From the NCBI RefSeq assembly GCF_030865425.1, contig NZ_JAVFCB010000004.1, forward strand, positions 62,001-126,000: a stretch of DNA of 64,000 nucleotides, given 5' to 3'. Position numbers and translations under genes: made by a program. This stretch comes from Microbacterium capsulatum (GTDB lineage Bacteria; Actinomycetota; Actinomycetes; Actinomycetales; Microbacteriaceae). This document shows, piece after piece, positions 9,303 through 17,429 of this stretch (its first letter is position 1; every line of letters starts with the position of its first letter). The notes under the pieces are model-generated. The model was not told the DNA's origin and ran no database searches. It saw nothing but the letters and a program-made list of their open reading frames with translations.

Positions 9303-10450
9303 CGCGGGCCTCCCTCGGTCGCGGTCGTCGTGCCGGCGTCGGCGCGGGCGGCCGCTGCGGCCCGGGCGGCGGCGCGCTCGGCGGCGAGGACGTACGGCCG
9401 GTTGCGGCGGTGGGAGACCTTGCGCTCGCGCAGCACCCAGCGCTGGATGAGCGTGAACGCGATGATGATGACGAACAGGATGAACGCGATCGCCGCACCC
9501 TGACCCCACTCCTGGTTCAGGAACGACGCCTGGTACGACTGGAACGCCGGGGTGATCGTGGTCTTGGCCGGCTGGCCGCGCGTGCCGGTGTAGATCTGGT
9601 CGAAGATCTGCCAGCAGCCGATGAGTCCGAGCGTGAGCACCGTGAAGAGGGTGGGGCGCAACTGCGGAAGCGTGACGCGCCAGAACCGCTGCCAGCCGTT
9701 CGCGCCGTCCACCATCGCGGCCTCCTGCACCTCACCCGAGATGTTCTGCAGGGCGGCGAGGAAGAGCAGCATGAACGTGCCGCTCGTGGTGAAGATCGCC
9801 ATGATGATGTAGACGCACATGGCGACGCTGGGGCCGCCGATCCAGTCCCAGAACGAGACGCCGAGGAAGCTGTTCTGCGTGAGCGCGGCGGGGCCCGAGG
9901 CGGCGCCGAAGTGCAGGATCCCGGAGGGGTCGTTGAGCCAGTTGGGGCCGTTGATCCCGAGCCAGCCGAGGGCGGCGTTGATGGCGCCCGTGGTCGAGAA
10001 GAGGAAGAGGAACAGCACGGTGATCGCCACCGAGCTGGTCACGGAGGGGAAGTAGAAGGCGGTGCGGAAGAAGCCGCGGCCCTTCAGGATCTGCCGGTTC
10101 ACGAGCACGGCGAGCAGGAGGCTCAGCGCAGTCTGGCACGGCACGACGAGGATCACGTACCAGGCGTTGTTCTTCAGGCTCATGCCGAAGTCGGCCTCGT
10201 CCAGCCCTCCGCCGAGGAGCAGAGCGGCGTAGTTCTTCAGGCCGACGAAGGAGACGCCGCCGGAGAAGGGCGACCCGCGGCCGCCCCAGTCGCTGACGCT
10301 GACCCACAGCGCCATGAGCACGGGGACGAGCAGGAACAGTCCCAGCAGGAGGAGCATCGGGGCGGTGAAGAGCCACCCCGATGCGGTCTCGCCGCGCCGC
10401 ACACCCTGGTGGGTCGGGCGACGGCGAGACCGCTCGGTGGAGGAGGCCAT
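9299..10450 (-). CDS. Carbohydrate ABC transporter permease (MalF type)
   Basis: A 383-residue permease with a hydrophilic N-terminus (about 25 residues), the first membrane segment at SGWLFTAPMLLLLGLFLLVP, and the EAA loop VQEAAMVDGANGWQRFWRVTLP. Long loops between early segments contain an inserted periplasmic stretch. The ATG at 10450 comes 2 bp after the stop of the binding-protein gene, which sets the start. The C-terminus is Ala/Arg-rich. It belongs to the LacI-controlled sugar operon running from 11712 down to 6438. Confidence 0.92.
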   Translation of the reverse strand: MASSTERSRRRPTHQGVRRGETASGWLFTAPMLLLLGLFLLVPVLMALWVSVSDWGGRGSPFSGGVSFVGLKNYAALLLGGGLDEADFGMSLKNNAWYVILVVPCQTALSLLLAVLVNRQILKGRGFFRTAFYFPSVTSSVAITVLFLFLFSTTGAINAALGWLGINGPNWLNDPSGILHFGAASGPAALTQNSFLGVSFWDWIGGPSVAMCVYIIMAIFTTSGTFMLLFLAALQNISGEVQEAAMVDGANGWQRFWRVTLPQLRPTLFTVLTLGLIGCWQIFDQIYTGTRGQPAKTTITPAFQSYQASFLNQEWGQGAAIAFILFVIIIAFTLIQRWVLRERKVSHRRNRPYVLAAERAAARAAAAARADAGTTTATEGGPR

Positions 10451-10452
10451 GA

Positions 10453-11712
10453 TTACTTCAGGAGGGCTTCCAGGTTCTTCTGCGTGGCGTCGAGGATCGT
10501 CTTCGGGTCGCCCGTGGCCAGCGTGCCCAGCTTGCCGTTGAAGTCCTTGACGACGTCGGCCGAGCCCTTCAGCGTCGGCACGCCCTGCGCGTAGTCGGCA
10601 CCGTTCAGGAACGGGACGAGCGCGGCGTTGTCCTTCTTCCAGGCGTCCGCGGCCGACTTGATCGACGGCATCGGGCCGAACGCCTTCGAGAAGGCGAGCT
10701 GGCTGTCGGCGCTGGTCAGGTGCTCGACGAGGTCGAGAGCGGCCTTCTGGTTCTTGCTGTCGGCGGAGATGCCCCAGCAGTTCGTGAACTGCAGGGTGCC
10801 CTTCTTGCCGTCCGGGCCGGCCGGCAGCTCGACGGCCTTGTACTTCACCGTCGGGTAGTCGTTCGACATGGCGCCGGTGATCCAGTTGCCCTCCACGACC
10901 ATCGCGGCCTTCTGGGTGCCGAACGCCTCGCCGCCCCAGCCGGATCCGAGGTCGGCGGCGAACTTCATCGAGCCGCCGCCCAGCAGCCCCTTGACGTAGT
11001 CCAGCGCCGTGACGTTGCCCGCGGCGTCCGCCGTGGCCTTGCTCGAGTCGGCGTTCATCAGGCCGCCGCCGGCCGCGACCATGAAGGCGCCGACGCGGGC
11101 GTACTCGCCGCTCATCGACAGGCCGACGTGGCCGTCCGCGGTGAGCTTCTTCGAGACCGCGGCGAGCTGGTCCCAGGTCTTCGGGATGTCGGCGTCGGTG
11201 AGGCCGGCCTTCGCCCACATGTCGGTGTTGATCACGAGCTGCAGCGTGGAGAAGTCCTTGGGTGCGCAGTAGAGCTTGCCGTCGTAGGTGAACGACTTCA
11301 GCAGGCTCGGGTAGAAGTCGTCCTTGTTCTTGAGCTGGTCTCCGTAGGCGAGCAGCGAGCCGTTGGAGGCGTAGCCGGCGAGAGCGTCGGTGGACAGGTA
11401 GAACACGTCGGCGGGGGAGCCGGATGCGAAGCCCTGTGAGAGCTGCTGGTTCAGGTCGCTGGCCGCGGTGACCGTGGCCTTGGTGCCGGATCCCTTCGAC
11501 CACGACGCGACCGCGCTGTTCACGGCCTTGGTCTCGGCGTCGCCGGAGGAGCCGATGAGGATGTTCAGCGGCTTGTCGGATGAGGTGAGGTCGCCCGAGG
11601 ACGCCGACGGGCTGCCGCCGGAGAACCCGGACCCGCATCCGGTGAGGACGATGCTGCCGGCGAGGACCAGCGCTCCTGCTCCGATCGCGACGCGCGTGCT
11701 GTGCCGTGTCAT
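10453..11712 (-). CDS. Sugar ABC transporter substrate-binding lipoprotein
   Basis: A 419-residue extracellular binding protein. A basic N-terminus, a hydrophobic stretch and the lipobox LTGC (Cys26) predict export and lipid anchoring. The mature part has family-1 solute-binding features such as GGGLMN, GEAFGTQKAAMVVEGNWITG and NCWGISADSKNQ. The ATG at 11712 is preceded by GGGAGAAGAGAC. It is first in its operon, next to a LacI-type gene transcribed the other way. The ligand may be a maltodextrin-like glucan, judged only from the debranching-type enzyme in the operon. Confidence 0.9.
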   Translation of the reverse strand: MTRHSTRVAIGAGALVLAGSIVLTGCGSGFSGGSPSASSGDLTSSDKPLNILIGSSGDAETKAVNSAVASWSKGSGTKATVTAASDLNQQLSQGFASGSPADVFYLSTDALAGYASNGSLLAYGDQLKNKDDFYPSLLKSFTYDGKLYCAPKDFSTLQLVINTDMWAKAGLTDADIPKTWDQLAAVSKKLTADGHVGLSMSGEYARVGAFMVAAGGGLMNADSSKATADAAGNVTALDYVKGLLGGGSMKFAADLGSGWGGEAFGTQKAAMVVEGNWITGAMSNDYPTVKYKAVELPAGPDGKKGTLQFTNCWGISADSKNQKAALDLVEHLTSADSQLAFSKAFGPMPSIKSAADAWKKDNAALVPFLNGADYAQGVPTLKGSADVVKDFNGKLGTLATGDPKTILDATQKNLEALLK

Positions 11713-11764
11713 GTCTCTTCTCCCTTGATGAGCGTCTCTGATGCGCAAGACGGATCGATCAATG

Positions 11765-11780
11765 ATTTGAACGATCAAAT
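11765..11780. promoter_or_regulatory. LacI-family operator between the sugar operon and its regulator
   Basis: ATTTGA-ACGA-TCAAAT forms an inverted repeat with the central CG typical of LacI-family operators. It lies 53 bp upstream of the binding-protein start and 93 bp before the LacI-type gene. Control of both directions by that regulator is inferred. Confidence 0.65.
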
Positions 11781-11872
11781 GGTGTGTCGACTACGCTAGG
11801 CGGCAGCATCGGGAGTGTCAAGGTGACAGGCGGGGCGCAAGTGCGCGCCGTGGGACGCAGAAGGGGGAGCGC

Positions 11873-12865
11873 ATGGGCAGACCGCCGACCGTCGAGGACG
11901 TCGCGCTGCGTGCCGGGGTGTCCCGGCAGACGGTCTCCAACGTGCTGAACGCCCCCGACATCGTGAGGCCGGACACGCGTGAGCGCGTGCAGCAGGCGAT
12001 CCGCGACCTCGGCTACCGGCGGCACGCGGCCGCCCGGCAGCTGCGCACCCGCCGCAGCTCCACGATCGGCATCCACCTCGACCCCTACGTCGGCGGGGTC
12101 TCCGGCGTCGTGCTGGACCGCTTCGTGCACGCGCTCACCGAACGGGCCAGCGATCGCGGCATGCGGATGCTCGTCTACGCCGCGCGCACCGCGGACGACG
12201 AGATCGCCCGGCTCGCCGAGCTCTGGGAGGGATCCGAGATCGACGCCGCCATCATCACTGGCACCTTCCACGGCGATCCGCGCACGCACTGGCTGAACGA
12301 GGCGCGGCTGCCGTTCGTCGCCTTCGGTCGGCCGTGGGGCGAGGACGACCTCGCGGCGCCCGCGCACCTCTGGGTCGATGTGGATGGCGCAGCCGGGACC
12401 GCCGCGGCGACACGACACGCCCTCACCTTCGGCCCGCGCGTCGCGTTCCTCGGCTGGCCGAGCGGATCCGGCACCGGCGACGATCGTGAGCGCGGCTGGC
12501 TCCGGGCGATGGCGGCGGCGGGGGCCTCCGGTCCGCGGTGGGCGGCCGAGGAGGATGTCGCGATGGCCCGCGCGGTCGTCGCCGCCGCGACGGAAGAGGT
12601 CGACGCGGTCGTCTGCGCGAGCGACTCCCTCGCGATCGGGGCGCTGCTCGCGCAGTCCGGATCCCGGCGCGTGCCCGTGATCGGCTTCGACAACACCCCG
12701 ACCGCCGAGGCGCTCGGCTTCTCCAGCGTCGAGCAGCGGCCCGAGGATGTCGCGGCGGGAACGCTCGAGCTGCTCATGGGCCCGACCGGGGAGGTGGTGA
12801 CCCCGCGCGACGTCGTCGCCGGCGCCGCGCACATCCTGATCGAGCCGCGCCTCGTGGTGCGCTGA
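11873..12865 (+). CDS. LacI-family transcriptional regulator
   Basis: A 330-residue repressor-type protein. The N-terminal helix-turn-helix reads TVEDVALRAGVSRQTVSNVLN, followed by the hinge helix region and a periplasmic-binding-like effector domain ending in LIEPRLVVR. It is transcribed away from the sugar ABC operon, and an operator-like ATTTGA-ACGA-TCAAAT sits between them. It probably represses that operon until a sugar ligand binds. The start is supported by AAGGGGGAGCGC just upstream. Confidence 0.92.
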   Translation: MGRPPTVEDVALRAGVSRQTVSNVLNAPDIVRPDTRERVQQAIRDLGYRRHAAARQLRTRRSSTIGIHLDPYVGGVSGVVLDRFVHALTERASDRGMRMLVYAARTADDEIARLAELWEGSEIDAAIITGTFHGDPRTHWLNEARLPFVAFGRPWGEDDLAAPAHLWVDVDGAAGTAAATRHALTFGPRVAFLGWPSGSGTGDDRERGWLRAMAAAGASGPRWAAEEDVAMARAVVAAATEEVDAVVCASDSLAIGALLAQSGSRRVPVIGFDNTPTAEALGFSSVEQRPEDVAAGTLELLMGPTGEVVTPRDVVAGAAHILIEPRLVVR

Positions 12866-12951
12866 ACGCCGGCGCGATCCCGGGTGACGGGTGAGCCCCG
12901 GTCGAAGGTCGAGCGGGACGAGCGCCGGACTCGCCCCGGATCGGCGGCGGC

Positions 12952-13854
12952 TCAGCCCCGGCCGGCCAGCGCGGCCAGCAGCTCGAGCACGCACAGTGCT
13001 GCGAGCCGCACCGTGCGCGCGTCCTCGTCGTCGGCGGTGGCGTCGACCTCGGCGATGTCGGCGCTGACCACGCGGGCGTCCGCGGCGATCCCGCGGACGA
13101 GCGCGCGCAGCTCCCACGCCGCGAAGCCGCCGGGGATCGACGCGGGGCAGCCCGGGGTCGCTGCGCGGTCGCAGGCGTCCACGTCGATGTCGAGGTGCAC
13201 GCGGGAGGCGTCGCCGGCGCCGGCGATCTCGAGCGCCTCCGCGACGACGTCGGCGATGCCGCGACGGCGCACCTCGTCGAGGGTGATCACGCGGATGCCC
13301 CAGTCGGCCGCGCGCTGGGCGTAGGCCGCGGAGTTCGCGAAGTCGGCGATCCCGATCTGCACGATGCGACGCGGGTCTATCGCGGTGCCGTCGGGAGCGT
13401 CCTCGACGAGTCGGCGCACGGGGGATCCGTTCGAGACGCCGTCGCGCAGGTCGAAGTGCGCGTCGATCGTGATGAGGCCGTTCGCCCCGGATCCGAGCGC
13501 GACCGGGTAGGTGAGGGAGTTGTCGCCGCCGAGCGCGATCACGAGGCGGGATCCGGCGGAGACCTCGGCGACCCGGGCGATCGCCCGCGCCACGCCTTCA
13601 TCGCCGTCGGGCTCGTGCACGTCGCCGGCGTCGGCGATCCGCAGCACCTCGTTGAGGTCGACCGCCGGCGTCCCCATCAGGGTCGGGCTGTAGCGGCGCA
13701 GCGCGTCGCGGATCGCGGCCGGCGTCGCGTGCGCACCGGTCGGGGAGAGGGACGTCCGCCACGTCGGCACGCCGAGCAGCACTGCGTCGGCGCCCGTCTC
13801 GAAGGCCGGCCAATCGCCGCCTCGGGGCCAGACGGGATCGTGCGACAGTGCCAT
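12952..13854 (-). CDS. hutG: Arginase/ureohydrolase family protein, probable formimidoylglutamase
   Basis: Likely hydrolyses N-formimidoyl-L-glutamate to glutamate and formamide, the last step after HutI. The 300 residues show the ureohydrolase metal motifs DAHFD (131-135) and LDIDVD (221-226) and the PGG that follows. The first metal-site motif, normally GGDH, reads GGDN here (Asn112). The ATG at 13854 is preceded by AGAAGGGA; a longer frame to 13914 lacks this. The gene is 6.7 kb from hutI and on the other strand, so the hutG assignment rests on family and presence of hutHUI. Agmatinase-like activity is the main alternative. Confidence 0.7.
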   Translation of the reverse strand: MALSHDPVWPRGGDWPAFETGADAVLLGVPTWRTSLSPTGAHATPAAIRDALRRYSPTLMGTPAVDLNEVLRIADAGDVHEPDGDEGVARAIARVAEVSAGSRLVIALGGDNSLTYPVALGSGANGLITIDAHFDLRDGVSNGSPVRRLVEDAPDGTAIDPRRIVQIGIADFANSAAYAQRAADWGIRVITLDEVRRRGIADVVAEALEIAGAGDASRVHLDIDVDACDRAATPGCPASIPGGFAAWELRALVRGIAADARVVSADIAEVDATADDEDARTVRLAALCVLELLAALAGRG

Positions 13855-14069
13855 GGGGGTCCCTTCTCGGACGTTGTCGGAAGCGCGACCGGCATCCGTC
13901 TTCCAGCGTGTCACGGGCCGCGACGCGCTCAGGAGCTGCGCCCCTCATGGTGTCTGGTCGTCGAGACATCGGGCCCGGCGATCCGTGTCGCATCGTGCAG
14001 ATCGTCGCAGGCCGGCCGGGGAGAGGGCGGGGCGACGGAGGGCGGCCGGGGCGCCGACCCGTCGGCCGG

Positions 14070-15344
14070 TCAGCCCGGGATCACGGCGTTCGCGACGGCG
14101 AAGATCGCGAGCCCGGCGAGGGCGCCGACGACCGTGCCGTTCAGGCGGATGTACTGCAGGTCCCGCCCGACCATGAGCTCGATCTTCTCCGTGGTCTCGG
14201 CCGGATCCCAGCGCTCGACGGTGTCGGTGATAATCGACGCGATGTCGTGCCGGTAGCGGTCGACGAGGAACACGGCGGCGTCGGTCGCCCAGGTGTCGAC
14301 GCGGTGCTGCAGGCCGTCCTCGGTGGCGAGGCGGTGGCCGATGTCGGCGACCGCGGCCGTCGCCCGGTGCCGCAGCCCGCTGTCGGAGTCCGCGAGCGCC
14401 GCGAGCAGGCCGGCCTTGGCGGTGTTCCACGCCTCGGCCGCCAGGGCGCCGACGCGCGGGCTGTCGAACACGGCGGCCTTCGCGTGCTCCAGGCGGGCCC
14501 GGGTGGCCGGATCGTGCTGCAGATTGCGGGCGAGCCGGGCGAGATAGCCGTCCAGGGCGCGCCGGGCCGGATGGCGGGGATCCGTCTGCACCGCCCGCAC
14601 GAACCGCACCGCCTCGTTGTAGGCGGCCTCGTCGACGAAGCGATGCGCCAGCCGGGGCATCCATGACGGCAGCCGTCGCGAGAGCAGGCCGTGGAAGGCG
14701 GCCGCGTTGCCGTTCAGCCAGGTGGCGATGCTGTCGACCGCGAGGTCCACGGCGTCGCGGTGCGCGTCGGCGGCGACGATCCGCTCGAGCCACGCCCCCG
14801 CGGGTGTGCCCCACTCGGGTTCGACGAGGTGCTCGCGGGCGAGGTCCGCGATGAGGTCGCGCACGTCGTCGTCGCTCAGCGCCCGCAGCACCGCCGCGGC
14901 GATCGTGGAGCCTTCCGCGGCGACCCGCTCCGCGTGCTCGGGCATCACCAGCCAGGCGCCCAGCCGCCGGGCGATCGCGGTCTCGCCGAGCTTGGTGCGC
15001 ACGACCTCGTCGGACAGGAAGTTGGTCTCCACGAACTCGCCGAGGGTGCGGCCGATCTCGTTCTTGCGGTTCGGGATGATCGCGGTGTGCGGGATCGGCA
15101 GGCCCAGCGGGCGGCGGAACAGCGCCGTCACCGCGAACCAGTCCGCGAGGGCGCCGACCATGCCGCCCTCCGCCGCGGCGCGCAGATAGGCGAGGCCCGG
15201 GTAGCGGCCCTGCAACCAGAACGCGACGATGAACGCCAGGGTCATCACTCCGAGCGCGGTCAGGGCGACGGCCTTCATCCGCCGCAGCGCACGCAGGCGC
15301 TCCCGATCCGCGAGGGACAGCAGCGCGGTCGGTGCGGAGTGCAT
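14070..15344 (-). CDS. DUF445-family membrane-anchored protein
   Basis: A 424-residue protein of the DUF445 (YheB/YjiN-like) family, whose function is unknown. Residues about 25-45 form one hydrophobic segment (VALTALGVMTLAFIVAFWL), followed by the family signature GGMVGALADWFAVTALFRRPLGLPIPHTAIIP-type region (here only summarised) and a second hydrophobic segment at the C-terminus (GALAGLAIFAVANAVI). The middle is helical and charged. It is transcribed toward hutG with a 215-bp gap in which I see no gene. Confidence 0.85.
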   Translation of the reverse strand: MHSAPTALLSLADRERLRALRRMKAVALTALGVMTLAFIVAFWLQGRYPGLAYLRAAAEGGMVGALADWFAVTALFRRPLGLPIPHTAIIPNRKNEIGRTLGEFVETNFLSDEVVRTKLGETAIARRLGAWLVMPEHAERVAAEGSTIAAAVLRALSDDDVRDLIADLAREHLVEPEWGTPAGAWLERIVAADAHRDAVDLAVDSIATWLNGNAAAFHGLLSRRLPSWMPRLAHRFVDEAAYNEAVRFVRAVQTDPRHPARRALDGYLARLARNLQHDPATRARLEHAKAAVFDSPRVGALAAEAWNTAKAGLLAALADSDSGLRHRATAAVADIGHRLATEDGLQHRVDTWATDAAVFLVDRYRHDIASIITDTVERWDPAETTEKIELMVGRDLQYIRLNGTVVGALAGLAIFAVANAVIPG

Positions 15345-15387
15345 GCGCCCATCCTGCCACCGGCCCGGTCGGCCCCGCCCCGCCGCC

Positions 15388-15470
15388 GACCGTGTCCCAC
15401 TTCCGGCACCATCGTGTCCCGATTTCTGCTGTCCGGAGGGGCGGAAGGCTGCAGAAAGTGGGACACGGTC
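15388..15470. repeat. Palindromic intergenic repeat, family A copy 3
   Basis: It begins GACCGTGTCCCACTT and ends GAAAGTGGGACACGGTC. A second left arm (GTGTCCCGATTTCTGCTG) is nested inside and pairs with CAGAAAGTGGGACAC. It lies between the divergent starts of the DUF445 gene and the CsoR-type regulator, about 66 bp before the latter. Confidence 0.88.
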
Positions 15471-15536
15471 AGTACGGCTGGGTCGAGGACACGATCAGGC
15501 AGGCCGCCCCGTGCCGGGCGCGGTAGCCTCGTCCTC

Positions 15537-15809
15537 GTGATCGAAGACATCAAGAAGCGCGCCCTGCACCGCACCAGCATCCTGGAGGGGCAGCTCCGCG
15601 GCGTCGCGAAGATGATCGAGAACGAGGAGTACTGCATGGACATCATCACGCAGTCCCGAGCGATCCAGCGCTCCCTCGAGTCGCTGAACAAGCTGCTCCT
15701 GGAGAACCACCTGCGCACCCATGTCGCGCACATGTTCGACGAGGGCGGCGACCAGCGCGAGCAGGCAATCGACGAACTGCTGAAGGCGTTCGACTTCCAG
15801 GCCAAGTAG
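15537..15809 (+). CDS. CsoR/RcnR-family metal-sensing regulator
   Basis: A 90-residue all-helical DUF156 repressor. It starts at GTG 15537, the only start in frame that gives the family length. Known members bind DNA as tetramers and release it when metal or another effector binds. At the CsoR ligand positions (Cys-x-His-x-Cys) this protein has Cys33, His58 and His62, so the third ligand is His, as in nickel/cobalt-sensing RcnR. RcnR's N-terminal His ligand is not evident (Glu3). No exporter gene is adjacent, so the target is unknown. Confidence 0.85.
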   Translation: MIEDIKKRALHRTSILEGQLRGVAKMIENEEYCMDIITQSRAIQRSLESLNKLLLENHLRTHVAHMFDEGGDQREQAIDELLKAFDFQAK

Positions 15810-15863
15810 ACCAGGGTCGGGATCCGCGGAACTCGATGCGCTGACCCGCCGCGTCGAACCGCG

Positions 15864-15924
15864 TCTTCGCCCCCTCGCGCCGTCTTCGCCCCCTCTGGGC
15901 GACGCCCGTACGAGGGGGCGAAGA
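15864..15924. repeat. Direct and inverted copies of a 13-mer
   Basis: TCTTCGCCCCCTC occurs at 15864-15876 and 15883-15895, and its exact complement GAGGGGGCGAAGA at 15912-15924. It fills the gap between the convergent regulator and aminotransferase genes. Either left copy can pair with the right copy, so two alternative hairpins are possible; a terminator role is plausible. Confidence 0.75.
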
Positions 15925-15973
15925 TGCGCAGAGGGGGGCGGAGACCCGCGACCAGGCCACGTGGGCCGGCGGG

Positions 15974-17341
15974 CTACAGCACCGACTCGGCCTCCTTCAG
16001 CACCCCGCGCAGGATCCCGGTGATCTCGCGGAACTCCGCGGGACCGATCGTGAGCGGCGGGGCGAGCTGGATCACGGGGTCGCCGCGGTCGTCGGCGCGG
16101 CAGTACAGCCCGGCCTCGTACAGCGCCCCGGAGAGGAAGCCGCGCAGCAGGCGCTCCGACTCGTCGTCGTCGAACGTCTCGCGCGTCGCCTTGTCCTTGA
16201 CGAGTTCGATCCCGAAGAAGTAGCCGTCGCCGCGGACGTCGCCGACCAGCGGCAGGTCGAGCAGGGTCTCCAGCTCGGCGCGGAACAGAGGGGAGTTCTC
16301 CCTGACCCGCTCGTTGAGCTTCTCCTCCTCGAAGATGTCGAGGTTCTCCAGCGCGACCGCGGCCGAGACCGGATGGCCGCCGAACGTGTAGCCGTGCGGG
16401 AAGGACAGGTCGCCGTGCGAGAAGGGCTCGTAGATCCTCTCGCTCACGATCGCGGCGCCGAGCGGCGAGTAGCCGCTCGTGATGCCCTTCGCGCACGTGA
16501 TGATGTCGGGCACGTAGCCGTAGGCGTCGCACGCGAACATGTGCCCGATCCGGCCGAAGGCGCAGATCACCTCGTCGGAGACGAGCAGCACGTCGTAGCG
16601 GTCGCAGATCTCCCGCACGCGCTGGAAGTAGCCGGGGGGCGGCGGGAAGCAGCCGCCCGAGTTCTGCACCGGCTCGAGGAAGACCGCGGCGACGGTGTCG
16701 GGGCCCTCGAACTGGATCATCTCCTCGATCCGGTCGGCCGCCCAGACGCCGAAGGCCTCGGGGTCCGTCGGCGCGCCCATCTCGGCGGCGCGGTAGATGT
16801 TCGTGTTCGGCACCCGGAAGCCGCCCGGGGTGACCGGCTCGAACATCGCCTTCATCGCGGGGATGCCGGTGATCGCGAGCGCGCCCTGCGTCGTGCCGTG
16901 GTAGGCGATCGAGCGCGAGATGACCTTGTGCTTGGTGGGCTTGCCGCGCAGCTTCCAGTAGTGCTTGGCGAGCTTGAACGCTGTCTCCACCGCCTCCCCG
17001 CCGCCGCTCGTGAAGAAGACCCGGTTCAGGTCGCCGGGTGCGTAGCCGGCCAGGCGGTCGGCGAGCTCGATCGCCGCCGGGTGCGCGTAGGACCACAGCG
17101 GGAAGAAGGCGAGCTGCTCGGCCTGCTTCGCTGCGGCCTCGGCGAGACGCCGCCGGCCGTGGCCGGCGTTGACGACGAACAGGCCGGCGAGCCCGTCGAT
17201 GTACTGCTTTCCGGTGTCGTCCCAGATGTGGTGGCCCTCACCCCGGACGATGATCGGCACGCCGCCGCGGTCCATCGTGGACTGGCGGGTGAAGTGCATC
17301 CAGAGGTGATCGTGTGCTTTCTGCTGGAGATCGGCGCTCAT
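15974..17341 (-). CDS. Class III pyridoxal-phosphate aminotransferase
   Basis: A 455-residue omega-aminotransferase-type enzyme moving an amino group from an omega-amino compound (putrescine, beta-alanine or similar) to a keto acid. Landmarks are TSGGGEAVETAFKLA (PLP phosphate grip), SDEV with Asp256, and the Schiff-base Lys285 in TCAKGITSGYSPLGA. The ATG at 17341 begins the conserved N-terminus; the frame is open to 17521 but those residues are not family-like. It may be co-transcribed with the flavoprotein gene upstream (88-bp gap). The exact substrate is not readable. Confidence 0.88.
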   Translation of the reverse strand: MSADLQQKAHDHLWMHFTRQSTMDRGGVPIIVRGEGHHIWDDTGKQYIDGLAGLFVVNAGHGRRRLAEAAAKQAEQLAFFPLWSYAHPAAIELADRLAGYAPGDLNRVFFTSGGGEAVETAFKLAKHYWKLRGKPTKHKVISRSIAYHGTTQGALAITGIPAMKAMFEPVTPGGFRVPNTNIYRAAEMGAPTDPEAFGVWAADRIEEMIQFEGPDTVAAVFLEPVQNSGGCFPPPPGYFQRVREICDRYDVLLVSDEVICAFGRIGHMFACDAYGYVPDIITCAKGITSGYSPLGAAIVSERIYEPFSHGDLSFPHGYTFGGHPVSAAVALENLDIFEEEKLNERVRENSPLFRAELETLLDLPLVGDVRGDGYFFGIELVKDKATRETFDDDESERLLRGFLSGALYEAGLYCRADDRGDPVIQLAPPLTIGPAEFREITGILRGVLKEAESVL

Positions 17342-17429
17342 GTGCTGATTCTGACACTCGAGTCCGAAGATGACAACTGAAATCGTATGTGAATATCCGG
17401 AATGCCTTCGGATTCCGAGGCTTTGACGA

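Noticed and set aside
13855..14069. A small gene between hutG and the DUF445 gene
   Set aside because: Open frames exist but none has a ribosome site or recognisable pattern.
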